From Treponema bryantii NK4A124 (GTDB lineage Bacteria > Spirochaetota > Spirochaetia > Treponematales > Treponemataceae), in the NCBI RefSeq assembly GCF_000421345.1, contig NZ_ATWV01000008.1, positions 122,430 through 186,429 of the forward strand: DNA of 64,000 bases, in the 5' to 3' direction. A program made the position numbers and the translations under genes. Each line of letters starts with the position of its first letter. Within the stretch, counting starts at the first letter, position 1. Below are positions 16,290 to 23,903 of the stretch, in pieces. A model generated the notes under the pieces. It ran no database searches, was not told the origin of the DNA, and was given only the letters and a program-made list of their open reading frames with translations.

Positions 16290-17475
16290 TGCCCAGCACC
16301 GCCAGCAGCACCACGTTGTAGGCGGTGAAGACGGCGAAGTAGCTATGGCCGTGCCGGCCGGTGGTTTCGATACGCCCGCCTTGCGGGCACTCAACCACCG
16401 CAGCCTCTGCGCTGTAGAGCTTAAAGGAAATCACACTTGCCATGCTTGCAATCAAAGTGCCAAGGCCGCCCACGTTCACGGCCAGCAGCAGCATGGCGCC
16501 GTTATCTGTAAAGCCACTGAGCAGCAGGGCGGCCGGCACGTTGCTTATAATCTGGCTGGCAGCAATGCCGGTAAGGTAAGTCTTAAGCGGCGACGACAGC
16601 AGGGATTTTATAAAATCAGAAAAGGCCGGCACCGTAGAAAGCGTCTTCGTAAAAATGAAAAAGCCCACAAAGGTCAAAAGCAGACTGTAATCAACTTTTT
16701 TAAAAAGGCGCCAGTTACAAAAAGCCATCACGACAACAGTTGCGCACAGCATAATCAGATAATTTACCGTGTGAAAAACCGCCAGCAGACAGAGGACAAA
16801 ATCGGCAACATAAAAGACGGTACGAAAATCAACTTTAAGCCGCACAACCTGAGACTGCAGCACATTGCCCGCAAGAGTCTGAGGCTGCTCATAGCCACCA
16901 TGGTCCGCAAGCCGCCGCCTTGTCAAAAAGAGGACAATAGCAGTCAAAAGCAAAAAGGCCGGAACTGCAATCTTAGCCGTCAAAGCAAAAAACTCAAGTG
17001 CCCCAAAACCATAGTAAGAAAAAAGGTAGAGATTCTGCGGATTCCCCATAGGAGTGATGCAGGAGCCAAGATTCGCCGCCAGAGTTTCCAGCACAACAAT
17101 GTGCAGAGCCGGCAGATTAATCCGCTTAAAAATCAAAAGAGAGATTGGTACAAAGGTCAAAAGCGCCACATCGTTTGTAACAAACATAGAGCTGAAAAAG
17201 ACCAGGTAAGTCAAAAGAAAATAAAGGGAGCGCCGGGTCTTGCAAAGCCTCAAAAGCCTGGCCGCCACAAAGTCCAGAAAGTTCTGACTCTGAAAAGCCT
17301 TAATCACAATCATCAGCGAAAACAAAATAGCCAGGGTCCGAAAATCAATCGCCTGCAGACAAAGCTCCACCCCAGGCCGCAGCAGGCACACCGCCCCCAC
17401 CGCCAGCAGCAAAGCCGCAAACAATACAGGCTCACGTTTTATAAAGTTTTTAAAAGATACAAGAAGAGTTTTCAT
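16270..17475 (-). CDS. Ion permease of the ArsB/NhaD/SLC13 type with an in-frame repeat
   Basis: The 401-residue membrane protein has about ten helices and the two re-entrant hairpin motifs of this superfamily: FVTNDVALLTFVP with NLGSCITPMGNPQN in the first half, and SQIISNVPAALLLSG with NVGGLGTLIASMAS in the second. The ion or acid carried cannot be told. Near the C-terminus, between SFKLYSAEA and GRHGHSYFAVFTAYN, it carries VVECPQGGRIETT from a family A repeat, in the loop before the last helix. Its end overlaps the beta-galactosidase tail by 20 bases. Confidence 0.85.
   Translation of the reverse strand: MKTLLVSFKNFIKREPVLFAALLLAVGAVCLLRPGVELCLQAIDFRTLAILFSLMIVIKAFQSQNFLDFVAARLLRLCKTRRSLYFLLTYLVFFSSMFVTNDVALLTFVPISLLIFKRINLPALHIVVLETLAANLGSCITPMGNPQNLYLFSYYGFGALEFFALTAKIAVPAFLLLTAIVLFLTRRRLADHGGYEQPQTLAGNVLQSQVVRLKVDFRTVFYVADFVLCLLAVFHTVNYLIMLCATVVVMAFCNWRLFKKVDYSLLLTFVGFFIFTKTLSTVPAFSDFIKSLLSSPLKTYLTGIAASQIISNVPAALLLSGFTDNGAMLLLAVNVGGLGTLIASMASVISFKLYSAEAAVVECPQGGRIETTGRHGHSYFAVFTAYNVVLLAVLGIIVYLL
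16360..16399. repeat. Family A arm translated inside the permease
   Basis: Outer stem GGTGGTT/AACCACC, inner stem GCCCGC-CTT-GCGGGC. On the minus strand it is read in the same orientation and frame as the copy at 15287-15326, giving nearly the same peptide (QGGR in place of QSGR) in an unrelated protein. Confidence 0.93.
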
Positions 17476-17481
17476 TTCAAA

Positions 17482-18507
17482 TTACCACTCAATAAATTCT
17501 GCATAAGCATAGGAAATAATATCACCTTGTTTTGTTTCTTTATAGCCTCGCTCATTATGCGAATAGTCTGCAATCTGTTTAGATCCGAATAAAGCAAACT
17601 TTTTTAAGACCTCATCCAGAACAGCCAACTCCTGCGGAGTAAGCATAGACTCAATAGTAGATTTTCCAGCCTTAAGAACATGCTTCTCGTAACCATTCTC
17701 GAGCTGTTCAAACTCAGAAACAACAATTCCTCTTTTTTCCAGCATTCCATATAAAATTGAATATTGATCTGGAACCGGACCATACGGAAGATGCACATAA
17801 CGCGTTCCTGTCAGCGAAACCCCGTTCTGCTTGAAAAAAAGCATATCTGTATAATTAAGGAGTTTATTTAATTTTACAATAAGCAGTTCAGGTAGCTTAT
17901 CAATAAAATACAAGACACATGAGGCGAACTTGTCAAAATCGAACTCTTTATAACCATTATCCAATGACAATTCAGCAGGAAAGAGAGTAGAAATATAACC
18001 ATAATCAAAATCGTCTGAATTATCATTATTCAGTAAGGCAATACGCTGCTTCAAGTTTTTTAATTGATTTTCATCAAGCATAATCTCGTTTTGTTTTAAA
18101 AACTCACTCATATTCTGAGGATGCTGCAGAAACAATAAAAGACTATTGTGTGCTCGACTTTGCACAGAACCAGCCTCGTATCGGCGAATAGTTTTATCTC
18201 CCCAGTCAAGAAGTTTTGCAAAGGCACGCTGACTTAAACCATATTGTTCTCGTATTTCAATTATTTGTTTAGCTGTCAGTAATTTATGTTTCTTTCTATA
18301 CAGATTCTGAGCCATTAAAAGATTTTTAGAATCAAGTTCTTCATTAAATAACTCGGTTCCACAGTTTTTACATACAGCCACAGAAGCCTGTATTTCCACC
18401 TGCTCTCCATATACCGGGAATAATTCTGTTTTTTTTACAACATCATAGTCGGCCATTACATTACAATGTTCACAAAAGCATTTCAATGAATTGAGTTTAC
18501 CAGGCAC
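17482..18507 (-). CDS. Zinc-ribbon/HTH/Panacea (DUF4065, SocA-like) antitoxin-type regulator
   Basis: The 341-residue protein has three parts: a YgiT-like zinc ribbon (CFCEHC and VCKNCGTE, residues about 11-50), an MqsA-like HTH (IIEIREQYGLSQRAFAKLLDWGDKTIRRYE, about 82-112) and a C-terminal Panacea/DUF4065 domain (LPYGPVPDQYSILYGML, then YSHNERGYKET and ISYAYAEFI). Panacea proteins neutralise toxins encoded beside them. No toxin candidate adjoins it: the next gene downstream, seven bases away, is a permease. The GTG start at 18507 follows AGGAG with 8-base spacing. A perfect 32-base palindrome abuts the -35, suggesting autoregulation. Confidence 0.82.
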   Translation of the reverse strand: MPGKLNSLKCFCEHCNVMADYDVVKKTELFPVYGEQVEIQASVAVCKNCGTELFNEELDSKNLLMAQNLYRKKHKLLTAKQIIEIREQYGLSQRAFAKLLDWGDKTIRRYEAGSVQSRAHNSLLLFLQHPQNMSEFLKQNEIMLDENQLKNLKQRIALLNNDNSDDFDYGYISTLFPAELSLDNGYKEFDFDKFASCVLYFIDKLPELLIVKLNKLLNYTDMLFFKQNGVSLTGTRYVHLPYGPVPDQYSILYGMLEKRGIVVSEFEQLENGYEKHVLKAGKSTIESMLTPQELAVLDEVLKKFALFGSKQIADYSHNERGYKETKQGDIISYAYAEFIEW

Positions 18508-18532
18508 AAGTATTACTCCTTTTGCAAAGAAG

Positions 18533-18561
18533 ATTATAAATCATAATATTACACTTGTCAA
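18533..18561 (-). promoter_or_regulatory. Promoter of the Panacea regulator
   Basis: TTGACA (18556-18561) and TATAAT (18533-18538), both full consensus, lie 17 bases apart on the minus strand. The leader is about 20 bases and contains AGGAG before the GTG start. Confidence 0.88.
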
Positions 18562-18591
18562 ATATATGCGGTAATATTACCGCATATATTT
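18560..18591. promoter_or_regulatory. Perfect 32-base palindrome at the Panacea promoter
   Basis: The left half AAATATATGCGGTAAT is followed exactly by its reverse complement. It overlaps the last two bases of the -35 hexamer. A protein dimer or tetramer such as the MqsA-type HTH encoded downstream could bind it. Confidence 0.8.
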
Positions 18592-18592
18592 A

Positions 18593-18624
18593 GTAAAAAA
18601 AAACTCTCGAAAAAAAACGAGAGT
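18593..18624 (-). terminator. Intrinsic terminator of manC copy 1
   Basis: ACTCTCG (18603-18609) pairs with CGAGAGT (18618-18624) around eight A/T bases and is followed on the minus strand by a run of T. It lies 16 bases after the manC stop and also insulates the Panacea promoter. Confidence 0.88.
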
Positions 18625-18639
18625 CTTTTATACAGGTAA

Positions 18640-19752
18640 TTAATTATTCCGGCTTTTAATAATCTCAGCAATCTTCTTCACATCCTGGATTTTGCCTTTG
18701 GCTGCGACAAGAAGAGCGTCGTCGCTGTCTACGATTACAAGATCATCAAGGCCTATAGTGGCAATGGTGCGCTTGCCGCCTCTTATGTAGGAAGAGGTGG
18801 TATCGAGAGTAATTACATCGGCCCCTTTTATAACATTCTGATTTTCGTCTTTTTTGCTGATGTCATAAAGAGCAGACCAGGAACCAACGTCATCCCAGCC
18901 GGCGTTGAGTTTTACTACCCGGCCTTTTGTAGTTTTTTCCATAACGGCATAGTCGATTGAATCGCCTTTAATTTTTCCAAAGGCTTCTGCATTAAGACGG
19001 ATAAAATCTGTATCAACAGCAGCCTTTTCAAAAGCTTCTATCGAGAGCGCTGCCATTTCAGGATTATATTTTTTCAGTTCTTCAAGGAAAGTTGAAGCCT
19101 TAAAAACAAACATACCGCTGTTCCAGGCATATTCGCCGCTGGCAAGATATTCCTGAGCCTTTTCAAGACAAGGTTTTTCTACAAACTTTTCAAGAGTAAA
19201 AGCACCGTCAACACAACCGGTCTCTGAGCCTGTCGAAGAGGCAGCCTTTACATAGCCATAACCAGTAGCAGGGAAAGTCGGTACAATACCAAAGGTAACA
19301 AGATAACCTTTTTCTGCATTAGCAGCCGCAGCCTTAACAGCATTTTGAAAAGCCTGTACATCAGCAATTACATGGTCACTAGGAAGGACAATTACTACCG
19401 CATCCGGATCCTGTTTCATCGCCGCACAGCAGGCAGCCGCAATAGCCGGCGCCGTATTCTTAGCCATAGGCTCAAGAAGAATGACCGGCTTTCCAGTGTC
19501 ATTCTCCGGCTTGACCGGGGAATCCATCTCATCTAAAACCTCCCCAATCTGCTGAGCAACCATAAAGCGGTGCCCTTCTCCGCAGGAAATTACAGGAGAA
19601 CCCAGCTCAAGCCCTTTAAGGCGCAGAAGAGTCTCCTGAATCATAGTTCTATCAGAAACCAAAGGCAAAAACTGTTTCGGATGATCGCCCCAGCTCAAAG
19701 GCCAGAGACGAGTTCCGGCTCCACCGGATAAAATAATTGGAATTAGTGTCAT
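18640..19752 (-). CDS. manC: Mannose-1-phosphate guanylyltransferase, copy 1, with repeat inserts
   Basis: The 370-residue enzyme has the nucleotidyltransferase signature ILSGGAGTRLWPLSW at the N-terminus, VIVLPSDHVIAD, FVEKP, and GWDDVGSW. It makes GDP-mannose from mannose-1-phosphate and GTP and lacks the isomerase domain of bifunctional ManC. It is closely similar to the copy at 24536-25594 but 18 residues longer. The excess is fully explained by two segments: DEMDSPVKPENDTG (family B repeat) after QQIGEVL, and extra residues at SSTGSETGCV (degenerate A-like repeat). GGAG precedes the ATG. A terminator follows. Confidence 0.93.
   Translation of the reverse strand: MTLIPIILSGGAGTRLWPLSWGDHPKQFLPLVSDRTMIQETLLRLKGLELGSPVISCGEGHRFMVAQQIGEVLDEMDSPVKPENDTGKPVILLEPMAKNTAPAIAAACCAAMKQDPDAVVIVLPSDHVIADVQAFQNAVKAAAANAEKGYLVTFGIVPTFPATGYGYVKAASSTGSETGCVDGAFTLEKFVEKPCLEKAQEYLASGEYAWNSGMFVFKASTFLEELKKYNPEMAALSIEAFEKAAVDTDFIRLNAEAFGKIKGDSIDYAVMEKTTKGRVVKLNAGWDDVGSWSALYDISKKDENQNVIKGADVITLDTTSSYIRGGKRTIATIGLDDLVIVDSDDALLVAAKGKIQDVKKIAEIIKSRNN
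19217..19241. repeat. Degenerate repeat translated inside manC copy 1
   Basis: On the minus strand it reads CCTCTTCGACAGGCTCAGAG then ACCGG, the hairpin-less version of family A (compare TTCGACAAGCTCAACC at 61726). It coincides with a six-residue excess relative to manC copy 2. Confidence 0.7.
19498..19525. repeat. Family B palindrome translated inside manC copy 1
   Basis: ATTCTCCGG and CCGGGGAAT pair around CTTGA with one wobble. It encodes SPVKPEND and coincides with a 12-residue excess relative to manC copy 2. Confidence 0.9.
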
Positions 19753-19768
19753 AATATAATCTCCATAA

Positions 19769-19842
19769 AGGGAGGAGCCCCTCCCTCGCTCGCACTACGT
19801 TGCTCGCTACCCACCCAACGGGGAGATCCCCGTAACGCCCCC
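19769..19842. repeat. Family E GC-rich repeat, copy 1
   Basis: AAGGGAGG-AGCCCCTCCC and GGGGAGATCCCC are internal hairpins separated by TTGCTCGCTACCCACCC. It matches 21172-21248 along its length. It occupies most of the gap between the STAS-like gene and manC copy 1. Confidence 0.85.
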
Positions 19843-19852
19843 GGGCAGTAAA

Positions 19853-20149
19853 CTAGTCTCTTCTATACTTACTTACATCCACAGGTTCAAGGACCGTTTT
19901 TAGAGAAGCTTTAACGGATGGGTTTTCTGTATTGATAAAAGACAAAGAATTCTTATGCAGATTTTTGAAGCCACTTATAAACTCATCAGCCCAGGAAGGA
20001 GCCAGAACTTTTACATCTGCAAAATCAAAAATAACTTCTTCTGCCTCATTAAGAGAATTAAACAAATGCGACTCTGCAAGCAAGAATGCATCTTTACCAG
20101 CGGGCCGGCCCATTAACATATCACCAAATTTGATTATCTGAACAGTCAT
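19853..20149 (-). CDS. STAS-like (DUF4325-type) protein
   Basis: This 98-residue protein contains the pattern of STAS-like DUF4325 proteins: a Gly-rich start (LMGRPAGKDAFLL), a helix, the strand EEVIFDFADVKVLAPSWADEFISG, and a C-terminal helix. Such proteins usually accompany a histidine-kinase-like ATP-binding partner and relate to anti-anti-sigma factors; no partner is encoded next to it. The regulatory role is therefore inferred from family only. It is preceded by a TATGAT only three bases before the ATG, too close to be its own -10, and followed by a family E repeat. Confidence 0.65.
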   Translation of the reverse strand: MTVQIIKFGDMLMGRPAGKDAFLLAESHLFNSLNEAEEVIFDFADVKVLAPSWADEFISGFKNLHKNSLSFINTENPSVKASLKTVLEPVDVSKYRRD

Positions 20150-20211
20150 AGAATCATACTAACATTATTTAAGTAAATAATACAGTATTATTACTATGAC
20201 AGCCTCTTTCC

Positions 20212-20240
20212 TTGCCCAACCCTCGCATACAAACTATAAT
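20212..20240 (+). promoter_or_regulatory. Promoter of the aldose-epimerase-like gene
   Basis: TTGCCC (20212-20217) and TATAAT (20235-20240) are 17 bases apart. A leader of about 16 bases with AGGAG precedes the ATG at 20263. Confidence 0.65.
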
Positions 20241-20262
20241 ATGTTCATCAGGAGTAAAACCA

Positions 20263-21156
20263 ATGACCATAAAACTCGAAAATCCAACCTTCACAGCAGA
20301 AATAAACACAAAAGGCGCAGAGCTGCAGAACCTTGTGCGCAAGAGCGATAAGAAAGATATAATCTGGCAGGGAGATAAAAGTGTGTGGGGAAATCACGCG
20401 CCAATACTCTTTCCTTTTGTAGCAAGATGCCTTGGCGGCTACTTTATAATAGACGGGAAAAAGTGCGAATACAACCGCAACCACGGCTTTGCCCGCGACC
20501 TGGAATGGCAGTGTACAGCACAAAGCAAAGACAGCGCCACCTTCGAGCTTACACAAAGCGACGAAACACTTTACCGCTTTCCATATTCCTTCATTTTGAA
20601 AACAGAATACAAACTCACAGACAAAGGAATAGACTGGAAGATTAGCGTAAAAAACACAGACACAAAAGCCTTCAAATTCAGTACAGGTACCCACGCCGCA
20701 TTCAGCCTCAACGGCAGCCCGGCAGAAGACTTTGTAATCGAGTTCGAAAAGAAAGAGCCACTAACAGCAGTAGTCTGCACACCGGAATGCTACCTGCAGA
20801 CAGATAAAGAAGGAAAAGCCCCTCTAACAAAAAGCTACGGAGAAAAAGAAGCCGGCATCATCCCGGTAACAAGCGCAGGCTTTGGCAACGGCCACCTTTT
20901 TACAAATACAAACTCAGACTGGGTAGGCCTAAGAAATCTCAAAGACAATTCAATTATCAAAATCCAGACAAAAGGCTTCCCATATTGCATGATCTGGCAG
21001 AACACCTCCGGCAGCCCACAGTTCGTATGCCTCGAACCATGGCATGGCCTCACAGACGCAGAAAACACAGACCATAACTGGAATAACAAAATTGGACTGA
21101 TCGATTTAGCAGCAGGAAAAGAATTCAGCTGCGAACAGAATATTTGGGTGGAATAG
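20263..21156 (+). CDS. Aldose 1-epimerase-like protein (LacX/YeaD type)
   Basis: The 297-residue protein has the galactose-mutarotase fold signatures: GAELQNLVRKSDKKDIIWQG, the histidine motif NRNHGFARDLEW, an active-site strand STGTHAAFSLNG and the C-terminal CLEPWHGLTDAENT. It would interconvert alpha and beta anomers of hexoses. It belongs to the LacX-like group with short C-terminus. AGGAG lies 8 bases before the ATG. The GH2 enzyme 4 kb away could supply sugars, but the genes are not in one operon. A family E repeat follows the stop. Confidence 0.85.
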   Translation: MTIKLENPTFTAEINTKGAELQNLVRKSDKKDIIWQGDKSVWGNHAPILFPFVARCLGGYFIIDGKKCEYNRNHGFARDLEWQCTAQSKDSATFELTQSDETLYRFPYSFILKTEYKLTDKGIDWKISVKNTDTKAFKFSTGTHAAFSLNGSPAEDFVIEFEKKEPLTAVVCTPECYLQTDKEGKAPLTKSYGEKEAGIIPVTSAGFGNGHLFTNTNSDWVGLRNLKDNSIIKIQTKGFPYCMIWQNTSGSPQFVCLEPWHGLTDAENTDHNWNNKIGLIDLAAGKEFSCEQNIWVE

Positions 21157-21171
21157 ACAGAAAATAATTTT

Positions 21172-21248
21172 AAGGGAGGCGCCCCTCCCTACGCGCCCAC
21201 TTCGTTGGTCGCTACCCACCCTGCGGGGGACACCCCCGCAACGCCCCC
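21172..21248. repeat. Family E GC-rich repeat, copy 2
   Basis: Same order as copy 1: GGGAGG-CGCCCCTCCC hairpin, a TTCGTTGGTCGCTACCCACC segment, a GCGGGGG/CCCCCGC hairpin and ACGCCCCC. The two copies bracket the STAS-like and epimerase genes in direct orientation. Confidence 0.85.
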
Positions 21249-21386
21249 GAGACATATTTCGTTAAAAAAATTAGCTCCCGACGCTAACTCTTATTAGAGT
21301 TCACCGAAATTAGCCATCAAAAGTCCAGCAAAAATAACCAATAAAAAGTTCAAGAGAAAAGACCAGAAACTCAATCTCTCTAATAC

Positions 21387-22199
21387 TTATTTTACTGCTG
21401 GCAGTTCAGCATTGGTAGCCTTTCCGCGAATAGTTGTTAGTGAATAAGATTCACATTCCTTTCCGCGGTAACTGTTTCCTCTCAAATTGAAAATCAGAGC
21501 ATCATCAAAGATTCTGTCCAATGCACAAAGCAAGGAATCATCTTCACTAAAATTCTGTTTCCATTGAGAGGGCTGCTTGTTGCTAGTAAAAATCATTGTG
21601 TAAGGGCCTTCTTTGTTATACCTGCGGTCAATCAGGTCAAAGAACATTCTTGTGTTTTCTTTATCAAAAACACAATGGCCAACTTCATCAATAATCAAAC
21701 AGGAAGGCTTTACAAGATTTGTTATAACTCTTCCGGTTCTACCATATGCACGAGCCTGGGTGAACATGTCATTCAACTCAGACATTTTTATAAAATACGT
21801 CTTGAGTTTATGCTGACAGCATTCATATCCATAAGCCATAGCTATATGAGTTTTACCAGTTCCGGCAGGTCCAATTAATGCAACATTCTTATGCGAGTAC
21901 AATGTAGAAAGTGACTGCAGTCCTTCAAGCTGACTGACATTCTTCCCATGGACCTGTGAGAAATCAAAGTTAGCAAATGTCCTCGGAGATTTCAGAGGAA
22001 GTTTACTTAATCTTAGCATCATTTGAATTGAAGCTTCATTATTTCGCTTTTCAAGAAAAGCAAACATCCTTAATACGGCATCAATATCCTTGTTTGAGAA
22101 TTCATTATCAAGCATATAAGCCGATAATTCTTCTTCTGTCATTTTTACTTTAAGACTGGTAAAGCAGTTCATAATTAAGTTAAGTTTAGTATCATTCAT
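21387..22199 (-). CDS. istB: IS21-family helper ATPase IstB
   Basis: The product of about 270 residues is a DnaC-like AAA+ ATPase with Walker A LIGPAGTGKTHIAMA, Walker B CLIIDEVGH and sensor region FTSNKQPSQW. IstB assembles on target DNA and stimulates the IstA transposase. I prefer the ATG at 22199, four bases past the istA stop, over a longer frame that overlaps istA. The C-terminal tail (SYRGKECESYS) is normal for the family. No disruption is visible. Confidence 0.93.
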   Translation of the reverse strand: MNDTKLNLIMNCFTSLKVKMTEEELSAYMLDNEFSNKDIDAVLRMFAFLEKRNNEASIQMMLRLSKLPLKSPRTFANFDFSQVHGKNVSQLEGLQSLSTLYSHKNVALIGPAGTGKTHIAMAYGYECCQHKLKTYFIKMSELNDMFTQARAYGRTGRVITNLVKPSCLIIDEVGHCVFDKENTRMFFDLIDRRYNKEGPYTMIFTSNKQPSQWKQNFSEDDSLLCALDRIFDDALIFNLRGNSYRGKECESYSLTTIRGKATNAELPAVK

Positions 22200-22203
22200 A
22201 TCA

Positions 22204-23499
22204 TCACTCGAAATTAAATTTATTGAATCCGTCAGCAGCTTCTTCTTCAATAGCCTGCTGAACAATTGCCTTTACAGGTGCTGTAGGGAACTCTTCCGGC
22301 TGCATATCTGTTACATACTGATCTTTACAGAAGGAATCCTTGCGGCTCCATGTAACATTGTGTGTAACAAGACATTTTGTCATATCATCAGAATAAATAG
22401 AAAGAATTCTGTCTGTCCTATTTACCCTTACAATACTTTGTCCGTAAGAATAAGGAACTCCGAATCTTCGTCCTTCATAAGTAACGAAGCCGTCAAAACT
22501 TATTCTGCGTTCCGGGAACAGATACAGAAGGATCGCCGGCTCTTTTTTCAAGGGCAAACAAACTTTCCGGCATTTATCCTGATGTGTTACCACAGGGAAA
22601 CCTTCAATTTCCTTTCTGTAAATGCTGTTCTTATCATTACACCATTGCAGTGCCTGTTCATTAAGGTCTGTAACGTTTACAAACTGGCGGCCTGCTATAA
22701 AGTTTTCCTTTACAAATCTCACAAGCCTTTCCACTTTGCCTTTTGTAAATGGATGCCGCGGCTTGCAGAGTTTTGTTTCAAAACCGATAGCTTTCATAAA
22801 TGATTCATAATCATGATTCCATACAGGCTTGCCTTCAAAATCCCTTTTTATAACTACAGATTTCATGTTATCTGTAAGGACTTTTTGAGGAATTCCCATA
22901 TATTGAAATGCATGAATCATTCCAATGAAAAGATTTTCCTGTTTTGCATTAGGAAAGAACTCTATATATTTCATTCCACAGTGATGACAGATAATTGCAA
23001 AGCATGCAGTTTGGTATTCAAAGCCTGAATAATCCCGCACTTTTATAAATCCCCAATCCATTTGAAAAGATTCGCCAGGATTTGTAAAATACCTTAACCC
23101 ACGACTTCCTTGCGGCTGAATAGCATACCTTACTGGTGGCAGAAGCGTTTTGTTTGCATTTATATAACGCTTTACTCCACTAAGGCTGCCTTTATAGCCG
23201 ACTTCCTGAAGTCTTTCAAAAATGACTGATGAGTTTTTGACTCCCTGTCGTAACAGATTGTTTGCAACTGACTCATAACCTGTCATTACTGTTTTTACAG
23301 ACTTTCGGCCGGTTAGTGCATGGGGCATGTCTTTGAAATTGTTTGATTTTAATCTTCGGAGTTTTGCCCGGCTGATTCCGGTTCTCCGTTGTAACTCTGC
23401 AAGATTTATAGCTGATGGATCAAATTCTTCACCTTGTTCCATCTTCATATCTTGCAGCGCTTGTGCTAAACTGACATGTAAGTCATTATCATTTTTCAT
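22204..23499 (-). CDS. istA: IS21-family transposase IstA
   Basis: The 431-residue protein has an N-terminal HTH region (LAELQRRTGISRAKLRRL), and a DDE catalytic core with the first Asp in FQMDWGFIKV, the second in VLTDNMKSVV and the Glu in HPFTKGKVERLVRFVKENF. A C-terminal Mu-transposase-like barrel follows (RRFGVPYSYG). It catalyses cut-and-join of the element ends. The length is within the range of the shorter IstA proteins. Translation is probably coupled to istB. Confidence 0.93.
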   Translation of the reverse strand: MKNDNDLHVSLAQALQDMKMEQGEEFDPSAINLAELQRRTGISRAKLRRLKSNNFKDMPHALTGRKSVKTVMTGYESVANNLLRQGVKNSSVIFERLQEVGYKGSLSGVKRYINANKTLLPPVRYAIQPQGSRGLRYFTNPGESFQMDWGFIKVRDYSGFEYQTACFAIICHHCGMKYIEFFPNAKQENLFIGMIHAFQYMGIPQKVLTDNMKSVVIKRDFEGKPVWNHDYESFMKAIGFETKLCKPRHPFTKGKVERLVRFVKENFIAGRQFVNVTDLNEQALQWCNDKNSIYRKEIEGFPVVTHQDKCRKVCLPLKKEPAILLYLFPERRISFDGFVTYEGRRFGVPYSYGQSIVRVNRTDRILSIYSDDMTKCLVTHNVTWSRKDSFCKDQYVTDMQPEEFPTAPVKAIVQQAIEEEAADGFNKFNFE

Positions 23500-23657
23500 A
23501 TTCCTCCCTGACTGAGTTTCTGGTCGAATATCAGTTTAGAGAGTTTTCTTGAATTTGATAATGGCTTTTTTATTTGAACTAAATATTGGCGATTTTCACT
23601 GGACTTAGGTGTGGCTGAAATCAGCGAACTCTAACACTCTATTATTTTTCTTAAAAT

Positions 23658-23686
23658 TTGACAACACAATATAAATGTTGTATATT
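23658..23686 (+). promoter_or_regulatory. hicAB promoter with operator-like inverted repeat
   Basis: TTGACA (23658-23663) and TATATT (23681-23686) lie 17 bases apart. Within the spacer ACAACA and TGTTGT form an inverted repeat nine bases apart, a likely site for HicB repression. The hicA ATG follows six bases after the -10 box. Confidence 0.75.
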
Positions 23687-23692
23687 TTTTTT

Positions 23693-23902
23693 ATGGGATA
23701 TACGGCAAAGCAAATAATGAAGATTCTTAAAGCTAACGGTTGGAAGAAGGTAAGAATCGAAAGTTCTCATCATATTTTTGAAAAGAGAGGCTTTGACCGT
23801 CCAGTTCCTGTTCCATTACATGGAAATAAAGATTTAGGTATTTTTGGAAATAAAATACTTAAAGAAGCAGGAATCAATCCTAAAACTCTTAAGGAGGAAT
23901 AA
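23693..23902 (+). CDS. hicA: HicA-type mRNA interferase toxin
   Basis: The 69-residue protein MGYTAKQIMKILKANGWKK... has the HicA dsRBD-like fold with catalytic histidine in SSHHIFEKRG and the C-terminal LGIFGNKILKEAGI. HicA cleaves mRNA and is blocked by HicB. I chose the ATG at 23693 because the in-frame ATG at 23675 lies upstream of the -10 box. No ribosome-binding site precedes it, so translation is probably leaderless. The hicB ATG follows two bases after the stop, behind AAGGAGG. Confidence 0.93.
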   Translation: MGYTAKQIMKILKANGWKKVRIESSHHIFEKRGFDRPVPVPLHGNKDLGIFGNKILKEAGINPKTLKEE

Positions 23903-23903
23903 A

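Larger units (their letters stand above)
21295..23633 (-). mobile_element. IS21-family insertion sequence
   Basis: The element carries istA and istB. Its ends form imperfect inverted repeats of about 50 bases: TAGAGTTC...AATTAGCC on the left (21295-21315) and its counterpart on the right (23613-23633), then shared subterminal AAGTCCAG, AAAAT, CCAAT and AGTTCAA blocks in the same order. Multiple terminal transposase sites are typical of IS21. Both genes appear intact, so the element may be active. I could not define a target duplication with confidence. Confidence 0.9.

Noticed and set aside
16345..17592. 415-residue open frame antisense to the permease
   Set aside because: Very Lys/Arg/Gln-rich and without known motifs. 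The minus strand has an intact transporter with conserved motifs; this is a shadow of its codon pattern.
21285..23640. Target-site duplication of the IS21 element
   Set aside because: Short similar strings (CTCTTA and CACTCTA) flank the ends but do not form a clear direct repeat.
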